Shown: in pieces, positions 1 through 8,675 of the stretch
How the letters are laid out: each line of letters begins with the position of its first letter
How positions within the stretch are numbered: position 1 is the first letter of the stretch
Assembly: GCA_965230515.1 (NCBI GenBank)
Contig: OZ246007.1
Span: 2,852,001 to 2,916,000 of the forward strand
Reading direction: 5' to 3'
Source: JAJFKB01 sp965230515
GTDB taxonomy: Bacteria > Pseudomonadota > Gammaproteobacteria > Pseudomonadales > IMCC2047
DNA length: 64,000 nucleotides
Notes under the pieces: generated by a model
What the model saw: only the letters and a program-made list of their open reading frames with translations
Databases searched by the model: none
What the model was told of the DNA's origin: nothing
Program-made: the position numbers and the translations under genes

Positions 1-8
1 CCGGCGGA

Positions 9-1139
9 TTATCCCTTGAGAAAATTCAGGATCTCCTGTTCCTGATTCATGGCGTCCTGATAACCCTGGTCAATCAGTTCGCGACAGAATTCAGGCTCAA
101 ACAGCAGATAACTCGCCAGGCTGGCACCTCCCTTGCCTCCGGTTGCGCCGGTGATCTTCATAATAACGCGCATACCGGCCGGCAGGTTGCGAACGTGCTT
201 GTCAGCAATTTCGTCGAATTGAAGTGAGGGGTTGATAGCGAGGAAGTCGATATGACGTAACTGTCCCCTTTCGGCGGAATAGTTTTTTTCTTCCAGTTCC
301 CGAATAAGTGCGTTGACGCGCAACAGATGTTCAATATCTGCTTCCAGGCTGTCGATAAAGGCACACTTAAAAACGTGACCGACCATATGAGCCAGGGAGG
401 GAGAGCGGGCTCTGTCATGCGCTCGGGGAGGGTTTTTGTTATGGCCGCTGACACCTATGACCAGTATGCGTTCTGCACCCATATGAATCACAGGACTAAT
501 GGGTGACAATTGGCGTAATGATCCATCACCGAAGAACTCGCGGTTCACTTTCTGTGCCGGAAAAATTGTTGGAATTGCGGACGACGCCAATAAATGGTTT
601 TCATTGAGAATAGTGGGTACGCCGACACTGCGAGTTCTGCGCCATTTTTCAATTTCCGGAATACCCTGAAAAAAACTGACGCTTTCGCCGGAGGAGTAGC
701 CTGAAGCAGTAATAGCGACGGCATCCAGAAAACCACTGTCTATCCGTTTTTGGATATTACGGAATTGAATGCTGTGGGCCAGGAGTTCACGCAGTGGGTC
801 GTTATTAAGCAGCGCGATAGGCCGGCCGGTTCCCGTTCCCCGGTTTAGCAGTGAGCCCATGAGTCGGCCGCCACTTTTAATTAAATCCAGGACACCCGAA
901 TCGTACACTTTATCGACGTGCAGCGTCCGCCAGATTTTTTCCACCTTCTTTACCGCCAGACGAAAATTATTTGCTGAAGCGGCAAGGGCCACTGCATTGA
1001 TTGCACCCGAGGAAGTACCGCTGATAATTGAAAAAGGGTTGTGTGCGTGTTTGGGTTGTAATTCGGCAATCGCTTTCAGGACGCCTACCTGATAAGCGCC
1101 TCTCGCTCCTCCGCCTGATAGTATTAACCCAGCTTTCAT
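9..1139 (-). CDS. Patatin-like phospholipase family protein
   Basis: A 376-residue serine lipase of the patatin/RssA family, expected to hydrolyse acyl esters of phospholipids or similar lipids. The oxyanion-hole loop GGGARG lies at residues 9-14. The nucleophile elbow GTSSG lies at 41-45, with Ser43 as the likely nucleophile. A DGS motif further on supplies the dyad Asp, so the catalytic set looks complete. The ATG at 1139 gives the family's usual N-terminus MKAGLILSGGG. An in-frame TTG at 1163 would add eight residues, and neither start has a clear Shine-Dalgarno. No signal peptide is visible, so it is probably cytoplasmic or membrane-associated. It is divergent from yheS. The substrate is unknown. 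Confidence 0.9.
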   Translation of the reverse strand: MKAGLILSGGGARGAYQVGVLKAIAELQPKHAHNPFSIISGTSSGAINAVALAASANNFRLAVKKVEKIWRTLHVDKVYDSGVLDLIKSGGRLMGSLLNRGTGTGRPIALLNNDPLRELLAHSIQFRNIQKRIDSGFLDAVAITASGYSSGESVSFFQGIPEIEKWRRTRSVGVPTILNENHLLASSAIPTIFPAQKVNREFFGDGSLRQLSPISPVIHMGAERILVIGVSGHNKNPPRAHDRARSPSLAHMVGHVFKCAFIDSLEADIEHLLRVNALIRELEEKNYSAERGQLRHIDFLAINPSLQFDEIADKHVRNLPAGMRVIMKITGATGGKGGASLASYLLFEPEFCRELIDQGYQDAMNQEQEILNFLKG

Positions 1140-1280
1140 AAGTTTGAACAGGCTCTTGCTCAATAGATTATGTCAGTCAGTATAGCCTGAGTTATGCAAC
1201 GAATCGAGGCCCGCTTGATTGGTCAAAATATCAATAATGGCATTTTGGTGACACCGAACATACTGTTACAATCCGCGGCC

Positions 1281-3173
1281 ATGATCAGTTTAACGGACGT
1301 AGTGTTACAACGGGGCGGAAAAATATTGCTGGATGGCGTAAGTCTGGTGGTACATTCCGGTCAGCGAGTCGGGTTTATTGGTGGCAACGGTTGCGGCAAA
1401 TCAAGCCTTTTCCAACTACTGATGGGGAAGTTGCAGCCGGATCAGGGTGACGTATCTTTGCCTCGACAACTGCGTATCGCGCATATGGCACAGGAGGTTG
1501 CCCATACAGACAGAAAAGCGATCGATTATGTGCTCGATGGTGATACAGCTTTACGTCTTGTAGAGCAGCAGCTTCGCAGTGCGGAGCAAAATGAGGACAA
1601 CCAGGCGCTGGCTTCCGCGTATGCTGAATGGGATACGGTTGATGGTCATAGTGCACCCAGTCGTGCTCAGCAACTCATGTACGGTCTCGGATTTAAAGCA
1701 GGCGATGATCAGCGTCCGGTCTCTGGTTTTTCAGGCGGTTGGCGTATTCGTCTTAATCTGGCTCAAGCGCTGATGTGTCCTTCGGATTTATTGTTACTGG
1801 ACGAGCCAACAAATCACCTGGATCTGGACGCGGCGCTTTGGCTTGAGCAATGGTTGCTCAGGTACCAGGGAACTCTGTTGTTCATCTCCCATGACCGTGA
1901 TTTTCTGGATGCAGTGAGTACCCATATCGGCCATTTCGAGCAGCGGCAGATCGCCTTTTATACTGGTAACTACAGCGCTTACGAGCGGCAGCGCGCTGAA
2001 CGATTGGCACAGCGGCAGGCGCAGTACCAGCAGCAGCAACAACGGATTTCGGAGATGCAAGGATTTGTTGACCGTTTTCGTGCCAAAGCCACCAAGGCCA
2101 GACAGGCACAAAGCCGAATCAAAGCGCTCGAAAAAATGGAATTGATCGAGGCGGCACATGTTGATTCACCCTTTCATTTCACCTTCTTTGAGCCGCAAAA
2201 AATATCAAATCCGTTACTCACCTTGAGACAGTCGGAGTTGGGCTATGGGCAACAGTCGATTCTCAGACAGGTCGATATAAGTATCCTGCAGGGCAGCCGA
2301 ATTGGTTTGTTGGGCAGAAACGGCGCAGGAAAATCCACTTTATTGAAGTCATTGACGGATGAATTGTCACCCCTGTCCGGTGATAAAACGTGTGCTGAGA
2401 ACCTTAGACTTGGCTACTTTGCGCAGCACCAGCTGGAAGCTCTGGATATTAACGCCAGTGCGCTTTTGCACCTGCAAAGGCTGTCACCGAATGCGTCTGA
2501 ACAGTCTATTCGGCGCTACTTGGGGGGCTTTAATTTTCGTGGCGATGAAGCCACCGGACCGATTACACATTTCTCGGGTGGAGAGAAGGCCCGTCTGGCG
2601 CTGGCGATCGTGGTCTGGCAAAAACCGAACCTGTTGATTTTGGATGAGCCGACCAACCACCTGGATCTGGATATGAGACAGGCGCTGACCGCTGCATTGC
2701 AAAGTTTTTCAGGTGCGGTGATTCTGGTTTCGCACGATAGGCACCTTATGAGAAATAGTGTCGATCAGTTCCTGTTGGTCGAGAGCGGAACGGTCAGGGA
2801 TTTTGATGGGGATCTGGACGATTATCAGCACTGGTTGACGCGCAGCGGTGCAGACAGAGAGGCCGGTAATGGGGATACGCAAAATACACCATTCAAGCCG
2901 GACCGAAAGGCTCAGCGCCGTCTTGCCGCGCAAAAGCGAGAGCAGCTGGCGCCATTGACCCGGAAATTGAAAAAGCTGGAAAAGTTGATGGCAGCGAATG
3001 AACAGGAACTGACTGACATAGAAGGGCAACTGCATCGCACGGATTTATATGATTCGGCCAATAAAGAGGAACTGCAACAATTGTTGCAACGCCAGGGTAA
3101 ATTGCGGCAGCAGCTGGATCTGATGGAGGAAGAGTGGCTGGCTGTCAGTGAGGAGTTGGAGCAAAGCTGTTAA
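1281..3173 (+). CDS. yheS: ABC-F family ATPase YheS
   Basis: A 630-residue soluble ABC-F protein with two nucleotide-binding domains and no membrane segment. These proteins bind ribosomes and act in translation or in relief of stalling rather than in transport. Domain 1 has Walker A GGNGCGKSS, signature SGGW and Walker B LLLLDEPTNHLDLD. A charged linker follows. Domain 2 has GRNGAGKST, SGGEKARLAL and LLILDEPTNHLDLD. The C-terminal roughly 100 residues are a Lys/Gln-rich coiled coil. Remembered E. coli YheS aligns along nearly the whole length. The ATG at 1281 (MISLTDVVL) matches the family start. An in-frame ATG at 1194 would add 29 residues with no family counterpart. Confidence 0.93.
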   Translation: MISLTDVVLQRGGKILLDGVSLVVHSGQRVGFIGGNGCGKSSLFQLLMGKLQPDQGDVSLPRQLRIAHMAQEVAHTDRKAIDYVLDGDTALRLVEQQLRSAEQNEDNQALASAYAEWDTVDGHSAPSRAQQLMYGLGFKAGDDQRPVSGFSGGWRIRLNLAQALMCPSDLLLLDEPTNHLDLDAALWLEQWLLRYQGTLLFISHDRDFLDAVSTHIGHFEQRQIAFYTGNYSAYERQRAERLAQRQAQYQQQQQRISEMQGFVDRFRAKATKARQAQSRIKALEKMELIEAAHVDSPFHFTFFEPQKISNPLLTLRQSELGYGQQSILRQVDISILQGSRIGLLGRNGAGKSTLLKSLTDELSPLSGDKTCAENLRLGYFAQHQLEALDINASALLHLQRLSPNASEQSIRRYLGGFNFRGDEATGPITHFSGGEKARLALAIVVWQKPNLLILDEPTNHLDLDMRQALTAALQSFSGAVILVSHDRHLMRNSVDQFLLVESGTVRDFDGDLDDYQHWLTRSGADREAGNGDTQNTPFKPDRKAQRRLAAQKREQLAPLTRKLKKLEKLMAANEQELTDIEGQLHRTDLYDSANKEELQQLLQRQGKLRQQLDLMEEEWLAVSEELEQSC

Positions 3174-3300
3174 TGACGCGACATTCCAAGTTCATTTTTA
3201 ACTGTCATGAATAATCCTGCGACGGACGTTTAAATTAGGACTCATTCAGTTTACTATCGGTTAGCTTGTAGACTGGCTAACTCCACTGATGGGCACTTTT

Positions 3301-3549
3301 ATGTATTACACCTCTGAAATAATTGAAGAACTGGATATCCTTGCGCTGTTTAACCTGGATACCACTCAGCAGGGAATCAAGGTTCATGGAACAGCGGAGC
3401 CGACAGCCATTGCAGCGACGCAACGACTGTTCAAAAAAGGGCTGATCAGCCAGGCTGATGGCGGATACCTGACTTCATTGGGACGCGATGCGGCGGAACA
3501 TGCGCAGGCGCTTCTAACTATACTGGGTACGCCTGAGCCCGATCAATAA
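3301..3549 (+). CDS. TIGR02647 family small protein
   Basis: An 82-residue protein matching the TIGR02647 family, a short conserved gammaproteobacterial group sometimes labelled DNA-binding. The recognisable core includes FNLDTTQQGIKVH and GLISQADGGYLTSLGRDAAE, ending in an alanine/leucine-rich helix. The biochemical role is not established. An in-frame ATG at 3289 would add four residues, but the 3301 start matches the family's usual N-terminus. It sits 22 bp before the FNT transporter in the same direction, so the two may be co-transcribed. The 127 bp upstream of the start contain no other gene. Confidence 0.8.
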   Translation: MYYTSEIIEELDILALFNLDTTQQGIKVHGTAEPTAIAATQRLFKKGLISQADGGYLTSLGRDAAEHAQALLTILGTPEPDQ

Positions 3550-3571
3550 CTCACCGTATGCAGGGGAAACG

Positions 3572-4411
3572 ATGGACAAGTTTGCCGTTGATGCTTACAC
3601 CCCGAAACAGATAGCTACCCGTATAGAAGCGGTTTGTGTCAGTAAGAGTACCACCGATCCGCTTCGTGTGTTTGTGCTGGCGCTGCTGGCCGGCGCCTTT
3701 ATTGCCCTGGGTGCTGCTTTTTATACACTGGTAACCCATGATGCCGGATCAGTTAATCCGGGATTATTACGCCTGATAGGTGGTGTGTCCTTCTGTTTGG
3801 GGCTGGTATTGGTGGTTGTTGCCGGCGCCGAGCTTTTTACCGGTAATAATCTGCTGGTTATGGCCTACATGGATAAGAAGGTTTCCCTTGCGCAATTGAT
3901 GCGAAACTGGAGTATCGTATTTGTCGGTAATTTCGCTGGAGCAGTGGGGGTTGCTGCGTTGATTTACTGGAGTGGGCATTGGCATGTCGGTGAAGGGGCC
4001 GTTGGTGTGAAAGTGCTATCGATCGCCACTCATAAGGTAAGCCTCGGATTTGGAGAGGCTTTCTTTCGCGGTCTGCTATGCAATATTCTGGTTTGCCTTG
4101 CGGTCTGGCTCTGCTTTGCCGGACGCAGTGTGACCGATAAAATACTGGCTATTCTGTTTCCGATTACCGCTTTTGTGGCCCTTGGGTTTGAGCATTCCGT
4201 GGCCAATATGTACTTTATTCCGGCCGGTATGCTAGCCGTGTTAGACCCGCAGATTGTGCTGTTGGCAGAGCAGAGCACCACGCTGGACCTGTCAAGTCTG
4301 ACGGTGTCGTCTTTTCTGTTGAACAACCTGTTACCCGTGACATTGGGTAATATCGTGGGCGGTAGCTTTTTTGTGGCAGTTACCTATTGGTTTTTGTATT
4401 TGCGGGATTAA
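3572..4411 (+). CDS. Formate/nitrite transporter (FNT) family channel
   Basis: A 279-residue inner-membrane protein of the FocA/NirC family, which forms pentameric channels for small monovalent anions such as formate, nitrite or hydrosulfide. About six hydrophobic segments are visible. Family signatures include the N-terminal LLAGAFIALGAAF, the GAELFTGNN loop, CNILVCLAVW, and FEHSVANMYFIPAGM near the fifth helix. The ATG follows a good AGGGGA ribosome site. The substrate cannot be assigned from sequence, and no pyruvate-formate lyase or nitrite reductase gene lies nearby. The NO reductase gene 1.7 kb downstream makes nitrite an attractive but unproven guess. Confidence 0.92.
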   Translation: MDKFAVDAYTPKQIATRIEAVCVSKSTTDPLRVFVLALLAGAFIALGAAFYTLVTHDAGSVNPGLLRLIGGVSFCLGLVLVVVAGAELFTGNNLLVMAYMDKKVSLAQLMRNWSIVFVGNFAGAVGVAALIYWSGHWHVGEGAVGVKVLSIATHKVSLGFGEAFFRGLLCNILVCLAVWLCFAGRSVTDKILAILFPITAFVALGFEHSVANMYFIPAGMLAVLDPQIVLLAEQSTTLDLSSLTVSSFLLNNLLPVTLGNIVGGSFFVAVTYWFLYLRD

Positions 4412-4449
4412 CTGTCGGGCCCTGTAGCCGAAAAGCAGGGCTCTGTCAG

Positions 4450-4570
4450 GAATGGCAATTGTTTAATTGGGCTTGCTCCCACTTCCCCCTCATCCTAACC
4501 TTCTCCCCCGCGGGGGAGAAGGAACTATATTTAGACTTTTGAGACAGCCTTGCACGGGAGAAGGGACGAT
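4450..4570. repeat. REP/MITE-like repeat, copy 1
   Basis: The element contains a perfect 24-bp palindrome at 4499-4522 (CCTTCTCCCCC/GGGGGAGAAGG arms meeting at a central GC). It is followed by a tail reading GGAACTATATTTAG and GACAGCC. A diverged copy lies at 39415-39570: its hairpin, tail and a left flank GAATGGCAATTG all recur. It lies just after the FNT gene and 84 bp from the end of metY, as REP-type elements usually do between genes. No transposase is nearby. Confidence 0.6.
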
Positions 4571-4605
4571 AAATGCGAGCTATTCGGCTCTGATACCTTG
4601 TGCTT

Positions 4606-5877
4606 TTATTTCGCCGCTGTCAGGGCTTGTTCAATGTCGGCGATAATGTCTTCCACATTTTCGATGCCGATCGAAAGTCGAACCATCTCCTGACTCACTC
4701 CTGCTGTCTTAAGCTCTTCCTCTCCCAACTGTCGGTGGGTAGTCGAAGCCGGGTGGCAGGCCAGCGACTTGGCATCCCCGATGTTGACCAGACGTTTAAT
4801 GACTTCGAGCGCGTCAATAAAACGGGCACCCGCCTCAAAGCCGCCTTCGATTCCAAAACTCAGTATCGCAGAAGGTTTGCCTTGCATATAGGTTTGTGCC
4901 AGCTGGTAATACTGGCTGTCTTCCAGGCCACCGTAGTTGACCCATTTTACCTGAGGGTGGCTGCTTAAATATTGCGCGACAGCCTGGGCATTTTCGGTAT
5001 GGCGCTCCATACGCAGTGCCAGGGTTTCAATGCCCTGTAAAATCAAAAACGCATTAAAAGGGGAAAGCGCCGCACCCATATTGCGCAGCGGCACAACACG
5101 GCAGCGACCAATAAACGCGGCTTCACCAAGTGCTTCAGTATAAACCACACCATGGTAGGAAGGATCCGGCTCGTTAAACTGCGGGAAACGCGGATTATCT
5201 TTCCAGGGGAATTTTCCGGAGTCGACGATAATGCCACCGACACTGGTGCCATGACCGCCCATATATTTGGTCAGCGAGTGAACGACAATGTCCGCGCCGT
5301 GCTCAAAGGGACGACAAAGGATCGGTGTGGCGACCGTATTGTCGACGATCAGAGGTACATTGTATTTGTGTGCCAGTTCAGCAAAAGCGGCCAGATCAAC
5401 AATATTGCCCGCTGGATTGCCGATGGACTCACAGAACAGGGCTTTTGTGTTCTCATCAAATTGTGCTTCCAAAGCCTGGAGATCATCACCTGAAGCCATT
5501 CGAGCCTCAATGCCCATGGATGGCATGGTGTGCGCAAAGAGGTTGTAGGTGCCTCCATAGAGCTGGCTGACGCTGACAAAGTTATCACCGTTGCGGGCTA
5601 TGGCCTGAATCGAGGCGGTAATTGCTGCCATTCCTGAAGCCATCGCCAGGGAGCCCACTCCCCCTTCCATCTGTGTTACCCGTTCCTCCAATACTGCCCA
5701 GGTAGGGTTCATGATACGGGTGTAGATATTTCCCTGAACCTTTAGGTTGAAAAGATCAGCGCCATGCTGTGTGTCGTCAAATGCGTATGAGGTGGTTTGG
5801 TAAATGGGCACAGCAACGGCATTGGTCGCAGGGTCTTGCTTAAAGCCGCCATGGATAGCTAGGGTTTCCAGTTTCAT
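4606..5877 (-). CDS. metY: O-acetylhomoserine aminocarboxypropyltransferase
   Basis: A 423-residue PLP enzyme of the Cys/Met metabolism family. It should condense O-acetylhomoserine with sulfide (or methanethiol) to give homocysteine (or methionine). The PLP lysine is in HSLTKYMGGHG (about Lys204), with SGMAA and YGGTYNLF upstream. The motif GVSQEMVRLSIGIEN near the C-terminus is typical. ATG at 5877 begins MKLETLAIHGG, the standard start; the frame continues 19 codons upstream to another ATG with no family counterpart. It is divergent from the NO reductase gene; 281 bp separate the two start codons. O-succinylhomoserine or cystathionine activity is less likely given the MetY-type length and insertions. 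Confidence 0.92.
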   Translation of the reverse strand: MKLETLAIHGGFKQDPATNAVAVPIYQTTSYAFDDTQHGADLFNLKVQGNIYTRIMNPTWAVLEERVTQMEGGVGSLAMASGMAAITASIQAIARNGDNFVSVSQLYGGTYNLFAHTMPSMGIEARMASGDDLQALEAQFDENTKALFCESIGNPAGNIVDLAAFAELAHKYNVPLIVDNTVATPILCRPFEHGADIVVHSLTKYMGGHGTSVGGIIVDSGKFPWKDNPRFPQFNEPDPSYHGVVYTEALGEAAFIGRCRVVPLRNMGAALSPFNAFLILQGIETLALRMERHTENAQAVAQYLSSHPQVKWVNYGGLEDSQYYQLAQTYMQGKPSAILSFGIEGGFEAGARFIDALEVIKRLVNIGDAKSLACHPASTTHRQLGEEELKTAGVSQEMVRLSIGIENVEDIIADIEQALTAAK

Positions 5878-6000
5878 TGAAAGGCTCCGAGGTTTTATCT
5901 GATGGGCAAGGGATTTTAGGGCAAAACCGGGCAAATGGGAAACTTATGAATCACAGTATTGTGGATTGACTATCTAAAGAGTGGCTTTCGCCCTCCGGCA

Positions 6001-6049
6001 TTGATGTGAATCAATGAGCGTCAGCATGCAGGGTGTTAGAATGCCAAAA
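6001..6049 (+). promoter_or_regulatory. FNR/Dnr-type class II promoter for the NO reductase gene
   Basis: TTGATGTGAATCAA at 6001-6014 is a perfect TTGAT-N4-ATCAA box, the consensus for FNR/ANR/Dnr-type Crp-family regulators. A good -10 hexamer TAGAAT lies at 6037-6042. If transcription starts at 6049, the box is centred at -41.5 and the hexamer spans -12 to -7. That is exactly the class II activator geometry. The start codon follows about 110 nt later with an AAGGA ribosome site. The sequence cannot show whether an oxygen sensor (FNR/ANR) or an NO sensor (Dnr/NNR) binds. Confidence 0.85.
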
Positions 6050-6158
6050 ACAAAAATAGTACGATCGTAATAGAGTTGTATGGTTCAGTGTAGCAAGTCG
6101 CTGTGAAGTCGCACTATAAACGATACTAAATCCCATTTTTTCAAGGAAACAACCGATC

Positions 6159-8519
6159 ATGATGGAGTCGCACAAAGCGATTGCCGCTGAGAAAGGCAAT
6201 CGCTCAAATAGTTGGTGGCAACGCTGGGTAATGAAACCTCAAAATTGGTGGTTGCCATTATTATTAGTCATGCTGACTGGCCTGGGCAGTCTGCTGTTTG
6301 TGGGTAGTCACACTTACATTGATGCGCCACCACGCGTTGATTTTGTGATGGAGAACGGCCGAGTAAAAGTTGAAGAAGAGGCCATCATTCGTGGTCAGCT
6401 GGTTTTTCTGAAAACAGCGCTGATGGACTATGGCAGCATGTTTGGAGATGGTGCAGGCAGAGGACCTGATTTTACCGCCGATGCTTTGCACCGAATAACT
6501 GAGTCTATGGTTGATTACTATACCGCTCAGCAACCTGTTGAAAACAGTTTTACCCGGGATGCAGTGTCGGCCGGAGTTCGGGCCGAACTCAAAGAGAACC
6601 GCTACGATCAATTGGCTGAGCGGATCATGTTAACCGATGGTCAGGCACAGGCAGTTGATCATCTGCGCCATTACTATCGTGACTGGATGCGCTCTGAGGT
6701 GGCACGGGTATTACCGGAAGTGGAGCGCTTGAGTGATCGGGAGTTGAGTGATCTCAGTGATTTCTTTTTCTGGGGTGCCTGGGTTTGTGTGACCAAGCGG
6801 CCGGGATATGAATACAGTTATACCAACAACTGGCCCTTTGACAAGCAGGCGGGTAACGAGCCACCAAAGCAGGTATTAATGTGGAGTCTGTTTGCCATTC
6901 TTGGCCTGTTTCTTGGGTTGGGGCTGGTGCTATTCCTTCATGGCCGGTTTGCACAACTGGTTGGATGGAAGGGCAAAAGCAAGGATTCTGCCCCTGTTGT
7001 CATTGCTGAGGTAAAAGAGTTTTCACCCTCTGATCTGCAAAGAGCCACATACAAGTATTTTGTCGTGGCAGCGCTTCTGTTTCTGCTACAGGTATTTGCC
7101 GGTGTAATGACGGTGCACAACTTTCTTGGTTTGAATTGGGTGTTTGGCGTTAATCTTTCGGAAATATTCTCATTGGCGGCGGCTCGCGGCTGGCACTTAC
7201 AACTGGCACTACTATGGGTGGCGGCCTGCTGGATAGGAGGTTCAATTTTTGTCATTTCCACAACCTCCGAGTCGGTACCAAAAGGTCAGGTTAGATTGGT
7301 AAACCTGATGTTCTGGTTGTTAGTGATTAACGTAACCGGCAATCTGACGGGGGTGCTGTTAGGCCCGACAGGTGCGCTGGGAGAGTGGTGGAATCTGCTC
7401 GGCAATCAGGGCTGGGAATTTGTCGAGATGGGCAAATTGTGGCAAGGAATGCTGATGGGCATCTTTATCCTGTGGGCTCTGATTCTTTGGCGCAGTTTGC
7501 GCGTGGTGTGGCGTCGTGATCGTCGCTGGGCGTTACCTAATTGGTTGCTCTACTGTGTGGTGGCCGTGTTATTGCTGTTTATCTCCGGATTCATAGCCAG
7601 GCCGGAGACCAATTTTGCGATTGCAGACTTCTGGCGCTGGGCTGTGGTGCATATGTGGGTCGAGGCCTTTTTCGAGGTGTTCGCGACAATTTTGGTGGCT
7701 TATTTTATGTACCTGATGGGATTTATCAGTCATCAGGGTGCCGCCAGGGTGGTGTATATCGCAACACTGCTGTTCCTTGGTTCAGGATTGCTGGGGCTGA
7801 GCCATAATTTTTACTGGAATGCCAAACCAGTGGCGACATTAGCCGTAGGCAGTGTGTTTTCAACATTGCAGGTGGTGCCGCTAATTCTGCTGACGCTGGA
7901 GGCCTGGCAGTTTCGCCAGTTGCCGGCAGAGTCACTGGCGAGAGCAGGTGTGCCTCAGGCTCAAAGGGCCGGGAGTTTCGCGCAATCCTCGGCGTTTCTT
8001 TTTCTATTGGGTGTGAATTTCTGGAATTTCATGGGAGCCGGAGTTTTAGGGTTTCTCATTAATCTGCCAATTGTTAATTACTATGAACATGGCACTTACC
8101 TGACCGTTAATCATGGGCATGCGGCCTTTATGGGTGTTTATGGCAATCTGTCCCTTGCGACGATTGTCTTTTGCTCGCGCTATCTGGTAGCGCCTGACAG
8201 GTGGAATGATCTGCTGTTCAAGCGTATTTTCTGGAGTCTGAATATTGGTCTGCTGCTCATGGTATTAATGGATCTGTTGCCAGTCGGGTTTCATCAATTC
8301 GCAGAAGTGATGGAAAAGGGTTTCTGGTATGCCCGCTCAGAAGCGTATGTTCAAGGCCAGGTATTTCAGATGTTGACCTGGGCAAGGATATTGGGTGGTT
8401 TGCTGTTTGTGTTTGGCGGTGTTATTCCGCTGGTTTATTTTATGGTGACCCGTGCTGTTAATCTTAAAGGTGCGAAGGTAAAAGCGAGTGCATCTATCGA
8501 AGTAAGCGCGGTTTCATAG
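6159..8519 (+). CDS. norZ: Quinol-dependent nitric oxide reductase (qNOR)
   Basis: A 786-residue single-subunit NO reductase of the heme-copper oxidase superfamily. It reduces two NO to N2O using quinol, at the inner membrane. The N-terminus (about residues 25-250) has one helix followed by a periplasmic NorC-like domain lacking a CxxCH heme c motif, as expected for qNOR. A NorB-like core of about 12 helices follows. Likely heme and FeB ligands lie in HNFLGLNW, WHLQLALLW, VVHMWVEAFFEVF, LSHNFYWNAK and VNHGHAAFMGVYG. Two adjacent ATG codons (6159, 6162) could start the protein. The gene is alone, with no norD or norQ, so it likely serves NO detoxification or a truncated denitrification chain. 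Confidence 0.95.
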   Translation: MMESHKAIAAEKGNRSNSWWQRWVMKPQNWWLPLLLVMLTGLGSLLFVGSHTYIDAPPRVDFVMENGRVKVEEEAIIRGQLVFLKTALMDYGSMFGDGAGRGPDFTADALHRITESMVDYYTAQQPVENSFTRDAVSAGVRAELKENRYDQLAERIMLTDGQAQAVDHLRHYYRDWMRSEVARVLPEVERLSDRELSDLSDFFFWGAWVCVTKRPGYEYSYTNNWPFDKQAGNEPPKQVLMWSLFAILGLFLGLGLVLFLHGRFAQLVGWKGKSKDSAPVVIAEVKEFSPSDLQRATYKYFVVAALLFLLQVFAGVMTVHNFLGLNWVFGVNLSEIFSLAAARGWHLQLALLWVAACWIGGSIFVISTTSESVPKGQVRLVNLMFWLLVINVTGNLTGVLLGPTGALGEWWNLLGNQGWEFVEMGKLWQGMLMGIFILWALILWRSLRVVWRRDRRWALPNWLLYCVVAVLLLFISGFIARPETNFAIADFWRWAVVHMWVEAFFEVFATILVAYFMYLMGFISHQGAARVVYIATLLFLGSGLLGLSHNFYWNAKPVATLAVGSVFSTLQVVPLILLTLEAWQFRQLPAESLARAGVPQAQRAGSFAQSSAFLFLLGVNFWNFMGAGVLGFLINLPIVNYYEHGTYLTVNHGHAAFMGVYGNLSLATIVFCSRYLVAPDRWNDLLFKRIFWSLNIGLLLMVLMDLLPVGFHQFAEVMEKGFWYARSEAYVQGQVFQMLTWARILGGLLFVFGGVIPLVYFMVTRAVNLKGAKVKASASIEVSAVS

Positions 8520-8607
8520 AGTACGGTATTATTGTGGTCAGGGTGGGTACACGAAGTCGCTTTTTCAAGCTGTTCCGCCAATCCGGCGTAAATGATCGTG
8601 GGTAACA

Positions 8608-8629
8608 GCTCGGCTGCTGTGCGCCGAGC
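8608..8629. terminator. Weak hairpin between convergent genes
   Basis: A 7-bp perfect stem GCTCGGC/GCCGAGC with an 8-nt loop lies between the convergent NO reductase and DUF3179 genes. It has no good T-tract on either side. It may help termination in both directions, but the evidence is only positional. Confidence 0.3.
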
Positions 8630-8675
8630 GGTTTCGCTACCCACATCAACGCCGTGTCCATCTCCGGGCAATCAG

